Part shown: positions 38,001 through 48,491 of the stretch, in pieces
Layout: each line of letters starts with the position of its first letter
Position numbering within the stretch: position 1 is the stretch's first letter
Assembly (NCBI RefSeq): GCF_000002985.6
Contig: NC_003279.8
Span: forward strand, 5,518,001 to 5,582,000
DNA length: 64,000 nt
Direction: 5' to 3'
Source of the DNA: Caenorhabditis elegans
Taxonomy: Eukaryota > Nematoda > Chromadorea > Rhabditida > Rhabditidae
Position numbers and translations under genes: made by a program
The notes under the pieces: model-generated
Databases searched by the model: none
What the model was told of the DNA's origin: nothing
The model's input: the letters and a program-made list of their open reading frames with translations, nothing else

Positions 38001-41000
38001 TGGAGTAGTCGAATTTTGGATTACTCCTCCCAAAGTGTACAACAGCCGATTTGTTCTCTGCAAGCTGTAGTTTCCATATATCACACCAGCGTGCCACAAT
38101 ATTAGCACTTTCTTGGATGCTTTGGTGATTATCCCCTACAGCTTTCAAATCGTCTGCAAATGCAAACACCTGGACGTCGGGAGGGAATTGATCGAGCAAA
38201 TCATTTATATAGATTAGGAAGAGGTACGGTCCAGCTACTGTTCCTTGGGGCACTCCTAAAGTGACATTTAGAGTGTCTTGAGAAATTTGGTTTCCAACTT
38301 TGACTCTTGAAGCCCTTTGATTTGAGAAGGGAGCTGAACCATGATCACGTTTTCGAGTCAAAGCCATACATAGTTTTGAAGTTTAAGGACGAGCAAATTG
38401 TGCGGCACAGTGTCGAATGCCTTCTTGAAGTCCAGATAAATCACATCGACATACTTGTTTCTGGTGCTCAGGATTCTGTGGATCAGTGAGGTGGATTTCA
38501 GAAGTGCTAGGGTGCAAGATCTGGAGTTTTGAAACCCGTATTGTTGACTGGAGATATTCGAGTGGAACTCTCTTTTTAGGGAAGTGATACCCACTTTTTC
38601 AAAAAGTCGGGAAATTGAATGTGTGAGTGAGATGGGGCGGAAGTTGTTACAGTCGGTGAGGGAGCCTTTTTTATGAACTGGGATCACGATTGACGATTTG
38701 AAAGCTGAAGGAAACTTTCCACAATTGAATGAATCGGAGAATATTAATGACAAGGGAACTGATATGGAATGGCAGCACTTCTTGAGCATAAAGAAATTGA
38801 TGGCGTCTGTTGAGAATCCAATTTTTGGAGCCAGTTTAGTGATGATCCCAGCAATTCTTATCGGCGAGAAGTCGATTGAGTATTTGTGCGGTCGACGAGC
38901 TGGCAATGCGGGGAAAGGACCACACTCGGGAATGAACGATCTCGCAAATGTTCGGATAAACTCATTACACATCTGGGTTGTGTCCGTAATTATTACATCT
39001 TCTTTTGTAAGACAGGTCAATGGGGGAGAATAGGATATTCTCTTCTTGATGAACTGAAATAGTGAACGCGGGTTTTTGGAGTTTACAACATCGTATTCCT
39101 GTTTGGCAAGTTTTCTTTTGATGAATTTCAATTCACGTTTCACTCGCTTTTTGAAGTTGACGGCAGCCACGAGTGGGAAGTTTCGCTTTACGGTTTTACG
39201 AATTCGTGATTTATCGCTTGTGGTTTTATGATACCGTACTGTCGAGGTAGGCGTGTAGAACCTGATCAATTCATTAAATAGCTTCAAGAAGTGATTGAGC
39301 TTGGTATCGGTGCTTGAGAAATACGAGAGTTGACGTTCCCAAATTCATTCATCTATCTTATAAGATTGAAAAAAAAAACAAAAGAATCAGTCCTTACCCA
39401 CGTGCAGCAAAGTTTGATCCAACTTTTGCTAATATCTTACTCAAGTTATTAACGCCAGAGAACATTTTTCAATTTTTGAGACATTGGCAAGCGTTTAGGA
39501 TAAATTTGGTCGCGATCTGAACCAAGCATTGCCAAAAGTTTGCCAACTTCAGAACCAAGTCTATAATTTCTGGATCTTACTTTGGTAAAACGTTGGAGCT
39601 AAATATCATCTACTAAATGCCAAAAATACCCAAACTCAAGCCATTCAAACACTATTTCAAATTTCCAGATTCAAAAATGTCTCCATGTCTTTGGGTTGGA
39701 ACATCTGCAGGTGCTTCCCTCGCTTTGAATTTAATACTGCCAGAAGATCGCTTCACTTCTACAATCGTCGTCGCACCATCGGGTTAGTTTTTCTTCTTAT
39801 TATCTTTTTTGAATATTCTGAAAAATTAACAAAGAATAAGAGAATCCAATAATCTATCTCTATCTTCCCCATTCCCGAGTTTCTTTCGCTTTCCATCACC
39901 AGTGCATTCTCTATCACTTTGTATTGAAAATCTATCTTAAAATGTACAATTACTTACAGCAGTTGAAGAATGTAAGTTTCTATCGGAAGCTTTCACTAAC
40001 CGAATTACTAGTTTTTTTATTTTGTAAAATCGCTGGTTTTATCGTTTTTTCTAAATATAGGTTTGAAAAGTAGAGCAGAGTTATTGAATATTTCTTAATT
40101 CCAAGCCAATTCTTTTGTCATTGAGTCGGTGTTTGTACTATTTTAGTACATATGAATAATGTCAATAAAACAACACTGAAAAAACCGAATATTCTTGACT
40201 CTGCTCTACTTTCATATATATTTGCTGGGTTTTTTAAACATGTGTCTCAATAGTTTTTTGTTCGTGCTTCATGTATTTTCCAACAAAAAACAAACAAACG
40301 CTTTCCTCCTAATTTCTTCAATGTATTTAATTTTTTCGGGCTTTGCACTCATACTAATATGATCTAATTTTCTAATTTTCTAGAAGCTTAACACATTTTG
40401 TTCAAAACTATTTTTATTTTCATTTTTATTTTTACTTTTTCTTGGAGTTCAGTTCGAGGCCGAAAACATTGCTACTACGGTATGTCAGAGAGATGGAGAA
40501 ATCGAATGATAGAAAAATCCTTTTTTCAATTTTTTTTACATTTTGATTTTCCTGATAATTTACTTTACCCTTACAAGGAAAAGAAGCGAGTTTACCCTCA
40601 CACCTTGAAACGAGATTTTTAGCGACAAAATTCTAATCTTAACAGATTTCTGATCTGAAATTTTTTTAATTTTTCAGGGAATTTGTTACTATTTTAGAAA
40701 CTTTAGACTCTTTTAGACTCTTTTCGAAGAGTTCTTCGAATCCCAAAAACTGTAAAAAAAGTGAACTAAAAAAATTACAAATTGAAATTTAACCAGCGGA
40801 GAGTGAAGTTTTGCCGCTTAAAATTTTGCAGAAACAAGTTCTAAACCGAATATTCTTAGTGTGTAATTTTAAATGGTTTCTGTCTCGATTTCAAAGTCTG
40901 ATGGTAAACTGGTAACTTTTCATTGTTAAAATGATTGCTTTAGCATTTAACATCACTTGATTTTTCAACAAAAAAGTGTATACATGCCCGATTAATAGTC

Positions 41001-43302
41001 TCTCCAAACTACCAGAAATGTGCATGGAGTGTTGCAATGGATATTCGGAACCTTTTTTCGAATATTCAGTATCAAACCGATTGATTTTTGTTCGTTTTTC
41101 CTTTTTATGTTTAACGGTTTCAACTATTTTTTATTCATTCGTTTCTTTCTTGATTTAATGAGTTCGTATTGGTTTTTAAATCTAAACAATTTCCTGATTA
41201 TGTTAACCATCTGCCCTTACCCAGTGTCGCCAATAGTGAAGTAGTGTTTTAGTAGTTTTAGTGATTAGTTGTCAGCTTTATTGTCCATGATTCATTTCCA
41301 ATTTCCAGGACAATTTATCTTTTTTCAGGTACTGTTGTTAGATTGAAAGGACAAGTTATAAGTCAATCATTCATGGATAACACCTTCTGCATCATTTCAC
41401 CAGCTTCGGAATCATACAAGGAAGCAGCTAAAGAACAATCCGCCACTAGTCCAGATCGGTCTTTGTTGAATCGGGTAAACTGCGATAATTTTTAAAATTG
41501 AAGTGAAATCTCTTGAGTTACCGCTCATCCTAGGGGCAGTTCTAATTAACATGAGGCATGCTACATAGAATCCAATTTTCGCCCATCAAAGTTCAGGGAT
41601 GTGCGGCAAAAAAAATAGTCTTCGATTTTTTTTTTCAAATTTATTTATGGCAAATTAGAAAAAACCGGTCATTTTCATACATAACTACAGTGCCTCACAA
41701 TCAGTATTAATATAAATATATTTTCATATATTCAATATTTCAATATATTCAAATTGAAAAGTTCCAGGTAAACACGAAAGCAAGCCTGGCTCCACAATAT
41801 TCAAGTTCAATTGATTCAAACGATGAAATCTCTCAAATTCTGATAGTAGCTGCTGAAAATGAAGTGAAAGTAGTTGCCCTACCAACATTCAGTCAACTAT
41901 ACGTCCAGAAGTTCGACGAAATTCCATTGGTGAAAGCAACGCCCACTCATATACGTGGATATCCATGCCTGATGTGTCTATCAGCAGCTGGTCAGATTAT
42001 CATGTTATCACTACCATCATTGAGAATTCTTCAAACTTCTACGATTTTCCCACATTCTGTGGAAATTGATGACCCGTGAGTTGGATGTTTTAGAAGAATA
42101 AAAAAAAAAGGAAACGTGTGTGAATGAGTATTTTATAAACATTTCTTCTAAAAAAACATGGCTCTCGCTAATCAAGCTTGTCAATATATTTTATATCCAT
42201 TCACTAGCTGTTTCAAGTTAGTTTTTAATTTCGGTTTAAAAATTTCTAACTAGTAAGCAGAAATTTTGGACAAACGCAAAAAAGTTCTGAAACAATTTTC
42301 TATTTTCAGTCTATGTCAAAAAACAGCATTTTCCGATCACGGATTGGGTGTTTACATGGCAAGTCAAACAGAGGTAAGATACTTTGTTTTATCATGAAAG
42401 TTATCGTAAATTTTATTCAGACTTTGTTCTCATTTAAAAATTATATCCTTGAAAGTTTTTTACTGAAATACTAGCAGAACCTATTGAAAGTCACTATTGA
42501 GCTTATTATAAACCAACTTTCCAGATGGAAAAGTACACAATGTGCTCCGAAATTGCCGAGCAAACAGGCGAGTCACTTGGAGAACTATTTGTACCATGTG
42601 AAATGCCAGAACAGCCAAAAAATAATTCATTCTTGAAGGTGAGATAGCAAAAGATTATTTTATTTAATTTTTGGACAACTCGTGAAAAATAGTGATGTCA
42701 TTCAATGAATATTTCACGAGTTAATTTAATCGCACTGAAGCTGAACTATTGTAGCCTCAAAAGAATCTATAAATCTACTTTTAAAGTTATCAAAACGCTT
42801 CCATTATGAATATTTATATATTCCAGGGAGTGTCATCGATCTTTGGAGGAACTCCAAGAAATGATCCTAATGATATTGATGCCATCTGTAAGTTTGTTGC
42901 ATCACTATATTTCTATTATTAAACAAATTTCAGTGTCTGAGAACATGGGAGTCAAGAATAGTTCTGGAGTGAATCCGATGCGTAGCGTTGCCCGAACAAT
43001 TCCTGGACCATCAGTTCAAATGGATAGAGCACAAGCTGGTGGAGTGTCTGCTGGACAGGCGGCTGCCATGGCTTTACAGGTTAGTATCGCAAAGCGGTAT
43101 TATTTTCAAAATTTTTCATTTCTCATACTGTACAATCCAAATAACATAATTCTTCGTCTTTCAGAACTTGAACGAACGAACTGAAAAACTGAATGCCACA
43201 GTTGATGCTACTGAAAACTTGAAAAACAACGCAATGAGTTTATCCTCGAGAACTGGAAAACTTGTGGAAAAATATGAGAAAAAGAAGTGGTACAACTTCT
43301 AG
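23041..43302 (+). CDS. tom-1: Tomosyn, syntaxin-binding WD40 / R-SNARE protein
   Basis: Twenty-three exons give 1250 aa: 23041-23072, 28300-28396, 28476-28715, 30095-30193, 30245-30321, 30378-30843, 30889-31125, 32822-32889, 32937-33093, 33213-33407, 33940-34050, 34098-34194, 34599-34741, 34880-35369, 37026-37178, 39669-39782, 41329-41474, 41768-42075, 42310-42373, 42525-42638, 42827-42887, 42934-43079, 43165-43302. Two beta-propellers (about 40-670 and 900-1130, Lgl family) flank a Ser-rich variable linker (about 674-890). The C-terminus is a VAMP-like coiled coil ending KKWYNF, with the zero-layer Arg kept (R1210 in NLNERTEKL). Tomosyn sequesters syntaxin/SNAP-25 and inhibits priming of synaptic and dense-core vesicles. 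The tiny first exon was chosen because its phase joins the exon at 28300 exactly. It is the least certain part, and alternative 5' exons are possible. Exon 33213 uses a TTTTAAG acceptor. Confidence 0.9.
23073..28299. other. Long first coding intron of tomosyn
   Basis: This 5.2 kb intron has no exon I could join in phase. It contains three tandem telomere-type units at 26257-26275 and several CT- and A-rich tracts. It may hold promoters of shorter isoforms, but no start could be defended. Confidence 0.5.
26257..26275 (-). repeat. Interstitial telomere-like repeat, three units
   Basis: The plus strand reads as about three copies of TAAGCC, the complement of the nematode telomere unit TTAGGC. 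It lies in an intron and is only 19 bp long. Confidence 0.7.
29095..29340. repeat. GC-rich hairpin repeat in a tomosyn intron
   Basis: A 16 bp perfect inverted pair (29181-29196 with 29292-29307, AGTGCTGTGCGGCTCT) encloses several shorter CGGCTCT/GAGCCG inversions. The flanks resemble a dispersed nematode repeat (GGTACCCGGTCT before, GTGTGCGCCTTCAA after). A related fragment with GTCGTGTCGAGACCCGGTAG lies at about 29980-30000 in the same intron. Confidence 0.65.
31303..32290 (-). CDS. ostd-1: Oligosaccharyltransferase delta subunit (ribophorin II/Swp1)
   Basis: Four exons give 280 aa: 32160-32290, 31803-32109, 31575-31757, 31303-31524. It has a signal peptide (residues 1-16, cut near LAAVDD) and a lumenal beta-rich domain (about 20-185). 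Three hydrophobic helices lie near 188-207, 225-249 and 250-268, and the tail is lysine-rich (SESKQKSE). The layout matches the C-terminal half of human ribophorin II and the full length of yeast Swp1 (about 286 aa), so this worm protein is the short form. It is a subunit of the ER complex that transfers glycan to Asn in nascent proteins. The gene sits entirely inside the tomosyn intron 31126-32821 on the opposite strand, so it must have its own promoter, presumably in the 530 bp between its ATG and the next tomosyn exon. Confidence 0.9.
36391..36588. mobile_element. Near-perfect palindromic MITE, 198 bp
   Basis: The arms 36397-36480 and 36499-36582 are exact inverted copies (84 of 84 bp). 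Six more bases each side extend the palindrome with one mismatch, leaving an 18 bp loop. The ends are TATTATAGAAAAAATACG and complement, with TA on both sides as in Tc1/mariner insertions. Its length and termini match the element at 18222-18420. It lies in the tomosyn intron 35370-37025 on neither coding strand. The perfect arms suggest a recent insertion or gene conversion. It would fold into a long stable hairpin in the pre-mRNA. Confidence 0.88.
36741..36864 (+). other. Candidate alternative tomosyn exon
   Basis: A TTTTAG acceptor ends at 36740 and a GTTTAC donor starts at 36865. Read from phase 0, the 124 bp segment encodes an open, protein-like stretch (begins [17 protein letters not shown], ends ENGSLSR). 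It ends in phase 1, exactly the phase needed to join the exon at 37026. The exon at 34880-35369 ends in phase 1, so inclusion needs another donor or an upstream exon ending in phase 0, which I did not find. It falls in the variable linker, where tomosyns are alternatively spliced. Confidence 0.4.
37250..39345 (-). mobile_element. 5'-truncated, decayed LINE reverse transcriptase (CR1/Jockey-like)
   Basis: Minus-strand open segments at 38358-39345 and 37291-38367 carry, in order, an upstream linker, the RT fingers ([18 protein letters not shown]), the Asp motif [13 protein letters not shown], then [19 protein letters not shown], the catalytic FADD box, and the thumb region. The N-terminal endonuclease domain is absent, so the copy is 5' truncated. 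At about 38310-38370 the frame is broken by two shifts and an in-frame stop, so it cannot make one protein. The 3' end runs into short TAAA-type repeats near 37270, as in CR1-type ends. It lies antisense in the tomosyn intron 37179-39668. Family naming (Sam/Frodo-like) is inference. Confidence 0.85.
39783..41328. other. Tomosyn intron, 1.5 kb, no feature recognised
   Basis: AT-rich intron between exons 39669-39782 and 41329-41474. Short open frames on the plus strand do not join in phase and show no tomosyn similarity. Confidence 0.6.
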
Positions 43303-44939
43303 TTTCCGTCATTTTTTAGTTTTGTATCTGTAGTTTTGGTAGATTTTTTGTACATATTATAAAATTATTTTAATTCTATTATTTATATTTGAGAGCTTCA
43401 TTCTTCGGTGTTTCTTGTCCTCTAATTTCCAGTCCAGTTCAATTAATTTATTAACCGGTTGATTATTATTAAATGTTTTCAATACATCCTCAATTTTTCC
43501 ATTTGGCTTATTTGTATGCTGAGCCTTCGGTTTTTATTTTATAATCAATCTGCCGAATAATTTAATTTTCTTGTTGGGTTATGAAAAATGTATCAGCTTC
43601 ATTGACTTTTTGGAGATTTAGATAATAAAGATGAAATGAATGTTTCAGTATTCATAGTTCAATGTCCAATAATAAATAATTTCAACGTTTGAAAAATTAC
43701 ACACAGCGGGAGCAGTCAAAAACGGTATGTTTGATTTCTGGAAATTGGACAATAGGCACGTCCTACCATAACAAGCTAAAATAAACAGTAAGCACTTTAT
43801 TTGATTAATTAGAATTGAGAAATAATATTGGTTAGATTTTACAATGTTGCATTAGATAGAAGTAGTCAATATTAATGGTCGATGCACCATAAAGAATCTC
43901 TCACGAAAATATAGATTAACCCGGGAAAAGATAAAATAATATATGAATAGCAAATGACATGCGAAATCTTGTTGTGCATTAACATTAAGAAATACCGTAT
44001 ATCTTATATACTACTTTTTTACTACTACTTTTTTTTATACTACTTTTTTTTTGTTGCAAACCCTCCTTACTAATTTTAAAATTTTAATAACATTTTTTGC
44101 CTATTTTGCATCAGTTTATAACAAAATTTTAGAGATTGAAGTTATGTACCTTTTTGTTGCAATTTCAATCAAATTTTCTATACTTCCAAATAAAATTGGA
44201 GTTTTTTCAAGTAGAATCTAGTAAGCCCCAACACAGAAAAATGTTCTGAAAATAGTATGGCACTCCCTATTAGACTTGCACTCCCTAATAGTATTGCAAG
44301 CGGGAAGACCATCGAAAAATAGTATTGCAGCCATATTAATAGAAGAAATACGGTATATAAAATGATGGGATAAATGGAAAAAATAATCAATTTGAACAAA
44401 GTGTATTTTGGGTACAGTATGAGTATTAAAATGTGAATAGTATGTGAGCAGTTAAATTTATGTATTTTCTAGATTTGTAAATTTTCTTATTTTTCTTGCG
44501 AAAGTTGATTTTTGCAAATATATAAAGAACTAGCTTTAGTATAACTTTAATACAATTTCAGTGTGATTCACGGTTTATTCCGAGCTACGGGAGTTTACTC
44601 AGTTCACTCTAAAAATCACTGAAACTGGATTTTTTAATGATCTCGCCTACATAACTTTTTTGAAAACAAGTTTTACATAAAACGCTTTTGATAGAATACT
44701 ACCAAAGTATTTGTTAATCATAAAAACTATAAAAGCTTGAACTTAAAAATATGCGGAAGCGGTTAACTCAGGCTCAAAAAATGTTTCCACAAATAATTGT
44801 CATTTTTAATTGTCAAATTAAATTAAAATTAATTGCCAAAGAAACAAAAAAGACACATGATATTTCTGGAATGTTTTTTCAAGATGTCTCATCTCTTACA
44901 ATGAATTCAAGAATGGTTGTACCGTATGATTTGGCAAAG
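43303..44939. other. Intergenic region downstream of tomosyn
   Basis: The 3' UTR and following intergenic DNA of tomosyn. An AATAAA lies at 43624-43629, about 320 bp past the stop. At 44225-44340 there are short repeated phrases of CTCCCTAATAGTATTGCA type, probably a degenerate dispersed repeat. No gene was recognised. Confidence 0.5.
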
Positions 44940-45395
44940 TGAAACTGGCTACTTCACCACGAATGAATCAGGAACAAGCTCTCCTTGTATACGGCTACAA
45001 TATTCCGCCAAACGGGAGATTTGAAAAAAGAAACATTTTTTTGAAATGTTTGAATTTTTTCGGAAATTTTTTCCGAAATTTTTTCTGAAATTTTTTCCGA
45101 AATTTTTTCCGAAATTTTTTCTGAAATTTTTTCCGAAATTTTTTCCGAAATTTTTTCTGAAATTTTTTCCGAAATTTTTTCCGAAATTTTTTCTGAAATT
45201 TTTTCCGAAATTTTTTCCGAAATTTTTTCTGAATGGGTCTGAGAGCCAATGGTTCAGGTCTATGACGTTACTTTCAGCACAGCATGATGCACAAAACAAA
45301 CAGATATTCCCGTCTTCTCACGCTTACATAACATATCGCTAGGAGTACGGTGTTTCACAGTTTGACTCGAAGTAAGACGGCATTGTTTCGTGTGA
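44940..45395 (+). pseudogene. Possible gene relic split by a tandem array
   Basis: The plus-strand frame from 44941 reads VKLATSPRMNQEQALLVYGY then NIPPNGRFEKR, with balanced codon use. After the tandem array, 45234 onward reads SESQWFRSMTLLSAQHDAQ and continues to a stop at 45341-45343, with more open sequence behind it. I do not recognise the protein. No start, splice set or complete frame could be built, so it may be a relic or chance. Confidence 0.25.
45061..45233. repeat. 12 bp tandem array with 36 bp higher-order period
   Basis: Fourteen complete 12 bp units run from 45061 to 45228. After the first unit (CGGAAATTTTTT) the pattern is CCGAAATTTTTT, CTGAAATTTTTT, CCGAAATTTTTT, repeated without error as a 36 bp super-unit, ending in a partial unit. 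The repeats are open in several frames on both strands, giving low-complexity FFRKFFPKF-like and NFGKNFRK-like reading that should not be taken as protein. Confidence 0.95.
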
Positions 45396-45914
45396 CGTCT
45401 AAAGTGGTTTTACAACCAATTGGGTATATTGGAAAGATATATTGGAAGTAGTGGGTGTAGGGACATTGTTGGACCTCAAAGGTTGGGTTTTTCAAATGTC
45501 TCGATTTAAAATGAAACATCGGAACCATGTGGTTGAGCGAGAAAGAAAAGCTCAATAACAGAAAATGTGAATGAAAATTACTTAAAACAGGAATTTAGAA
45601 TTTGCTTTTGTGTTGTGCATGGAAACATATTTGAATTGCACTGTTCAGTCTAGAACATGTTAAAGTCATTTAAATTTTTTAAAAACTTTAATAGATACAT
45701 TTTTGGCAAAATTACGCCAAACCTGCTTGGTTTTATTTTCAAGGCCTGCGACTTTGCAAAATGGCGTAAGCTTAAAGGCGCATAACGCTTATTAAGTTAT
45801 TGGTCTCGCCACGTCCGACTACCACTGTGACATTTTGAAAAAAAAACACTTTTCATTCAATTATCGCTCGGTTTCAATCAGCATCTGTACGTTTTCCAGC
45901 GTAAATAAGGTTAA

Positions 45915-48199
45915 ATGGACAAGGTTGTTTCAAGTTTTGAGTTTTAAAAATAATTTCAGTCATTTTTTTAATTTACGTCACTTCAAAATCAAAAACTACA
46001 AAGTTTAATTGCAAAAGTGCATGTTCTAGTATCTTCGAAATTTATCTTCTGTTTTTGAGGACATAAATATAAATATCAATAAAAAACTATTTATCGAAAC
46101 AATTTATTTAATTAATCTTTTTTAGCATATCTCCTCTTCAACGGATACAGCACGGAAAAGAGATTTCGACGAACGATCAGAAGGATCTGATGAATGTAAT
46201 CTAAATATACTTGACTAGGAAAAATAATTCCAAAAATGAATTTTCAGACGAGGAATACGCACCGCCATGTAAACTTACGAAGGGAGATATCGATTATAGA
46301 GTAGATACGAGTACCACCGTTATCAAAGCAAGTGTATCCATTCCGGAAGAATCTGTTGGATTGGGTTAGAAATCTTCGAATTCCTTTTTTAAATCATACT
46401 TTTCAGTAATTGGTCGCAACGGTGTAGAGATTCAAGCAATCTCTCAAAAATCAGGATGTCGAGTGCAGATTGTCGCCGAACCATCAACAACTGGGTATCG
46501 GTCGGTCGATATTTATGGAATTTCGGAGAACATTGAAGTTGCTAAGAAATTAATTAATGAAGTTGTGGCGCGTGGACGCAAGTTATCACAAGAGCCATTG
46601 CCTTGCTCTGTTCCACAATTTCAACCAATACCGGCAGTTTCAAATTCGTCAAAAGTGACTATCATTATACCGATTCCTGCAAATAAGTGTGGCGCAATCA
46701 TTGGTAAAAAAGGCGAGCAGATGCGAAAGCTACGGGTAAGTAGTGAAACAAAACGTTTAATGAAGTTAGAAAATTACTTTCAGTCTTGGACCAATTGCGA
46801 CTTTATCTTGATACAAGAAAATAACATCGCCGACTCAGTGAAACCGCTTCAAATTACTGGACAACCAAAAGAAGTAGAGCACGCAAAAGCTCTTGTTGCC
46901 GATATTCTTGATGGTTTCGATGAATGTCCTCCAGCTGGAATGGCTGGAAACAGTCCCGTAGCAGCCATGTCTCTTCAGGTTAAAGTACCACGTTCAACTG
47001 TTGGAGCAATTATGGGACTTCAAGGAAGTAATATTAAAAAGATTTCAAATGAGACAGAAACTAAAATTCAGTTTATGCCCGATGATGATCCAAAGTTAAT
47101 GGAGAGAACTTTGGTAGTTATTGGAAACAAGAATAAGGTTTACGTGTGTGCTAGACTACTCCAAAAAATTGTGGAAGCGAATTCTGAGAATGCGAACACT
47201 CCAATTTCTGTGAGTTTTTCTATTTATTTTTTAAAGTATCAGTCTTAAAAGATTAAATTTCAAAATTAATTTTTAGTTGTTCTACATGTTAATTCCGGCT
47301 TCCAAATGTGGTTTGGTTATTGGTCGTGGAGGAGAAACAATCAGACAAATTAATAAAGAAAGTGGAGCCTATTGTGAGATGTCTCGTGATCCAAGTATTT
47401 CTGCCATTGAAAAACAATTCGTGATTCGAGGATCAGAAACACAGGTTGAGCATGCAAAACATTTGATCCGAGTGAAGGTAGGAGATATACCACCGAATAC
47501 TCCGTATATCAACACTCGAGCTGCTCAGCCACTGCAATTTAGTCATCAAAATCCCACAGCAATTGACTCATGGCGTGGTAAGCATCATTATTTGAAGAAA
47601 ATTTTATTAAGATTTTTTTTTTCAATTTTCAGCGCAACCATTCACCACACAACATCAGAATTCATTATCACTTCCACAGCCTCAAGCACATCAATTCCCA
47701 AATCTTATGGCTTATTCAGCTCGACTCGGTTATCAATCTCATCCTCCACAACATAATTCAAATGTATACGCTTCTACAATACAACAATCGTTGAATTCGC
47801 CATCAGCTTCAGTTGTTGCATCGAATTCAAGGTTCCTAGAGTCATTATCATCAGTTGAAGGAGCATCAGAACCAGGACCGTCATTATACGCGAGATATGT
47901 TACAGAAGTTGAACAATCTGAAAAGCAGCTTGCTCTTCTAGCAGCACAAAAAGCCGATTCAAGCGCACCGAATTATGAATCTGATGATAATAAAGCAAGA
48001 ATCATGGAAACTGACTATTCCGCACAGTGGTTACAGTATTATACGTATGTCACCAGTCAATCTTTCTAATTACCTATATATATATATATATGTAATTTTC
48101 AGACAAAATGGAGACGAAGCCGCTGCAGAAGCCGTACGAAATAGAATTGCAGAATTGAAGCAACTCGGTGAATCTGTGGGATATCCGGCGCACAACTGA
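45915..48199 (+). CDS. Four-KH-domain FUBP/KSRP-like RNA-binding protein
   Basis: Eight exons give 586 aa: 45915-45923, 46126-46195, 46248-46364, 46407-46735, 46784-47209, 47277-47577, 47633-48044, 48103-48199. Four KH domains have GXXG loops at 68-71 (GRNG), 165-168 (GKKG), 253-256 (GLQG) and 333-336 (GRGG). A Q/N/S-rich linker follows, then DYSAQWLQYY (about 545-554). That resembles the tyrosine-rich YM motif of far-upstream-element binding proteins, and this identifies the family beyond a generic KH protein. Likely role: single-stranded nucleic acid binding in mRNA stability, splicing or transcription. The first coding exon (three codons) is inferred. It is 15 bp after a TTTCCAG acceptor, and its phase fits, but the donor AAG/GTTGTT is weak. 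AATAAA is at 48245-48250. It may be one of the worm fubl genes. Confidence 0.87.
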
Positions 48200-48491
48200 T
48201 TTTTTTCCGAACGGTATCATGTTTTTGAAAGTAGATAATTATAAAATAAAACATTTTGTTATCAATTCCTCTTTTTTGGATAAGCCTACACTCAAAAAAT
48301 TATGTTTTCCCAATTATGTTGGTGTTTGATTTACATATTTCTCCACTTGAAACAGTTTATTGAAAAAAAAACAAGAATTTTGAAATTTCGTAGGTACATT
48401 TTTTAAGAGGCAGTACATGAACGATTGTACATGAAGAGAAATGAGAATTTACAAAATTTAAATTAAATATTACTTTTGCGAAATGAATACA
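48200..48491. other. Short convergent intergenic region
   Basis: 292 bp between the stop codons of the KH gene (+) and the Q/N-rich gene (-). It holds the KH gene poly(A) signal at 48245-48250. Nothing else was seen. Confidence 0.7.

Noticed and set aside
44949..45342. Open frames on both strands reading FRKNFGKNF or FPKFFLKFF repeats
   Set aside because: They arise because a 12 bp unit has no stop in several frames; they are artefacts of the tandem array.
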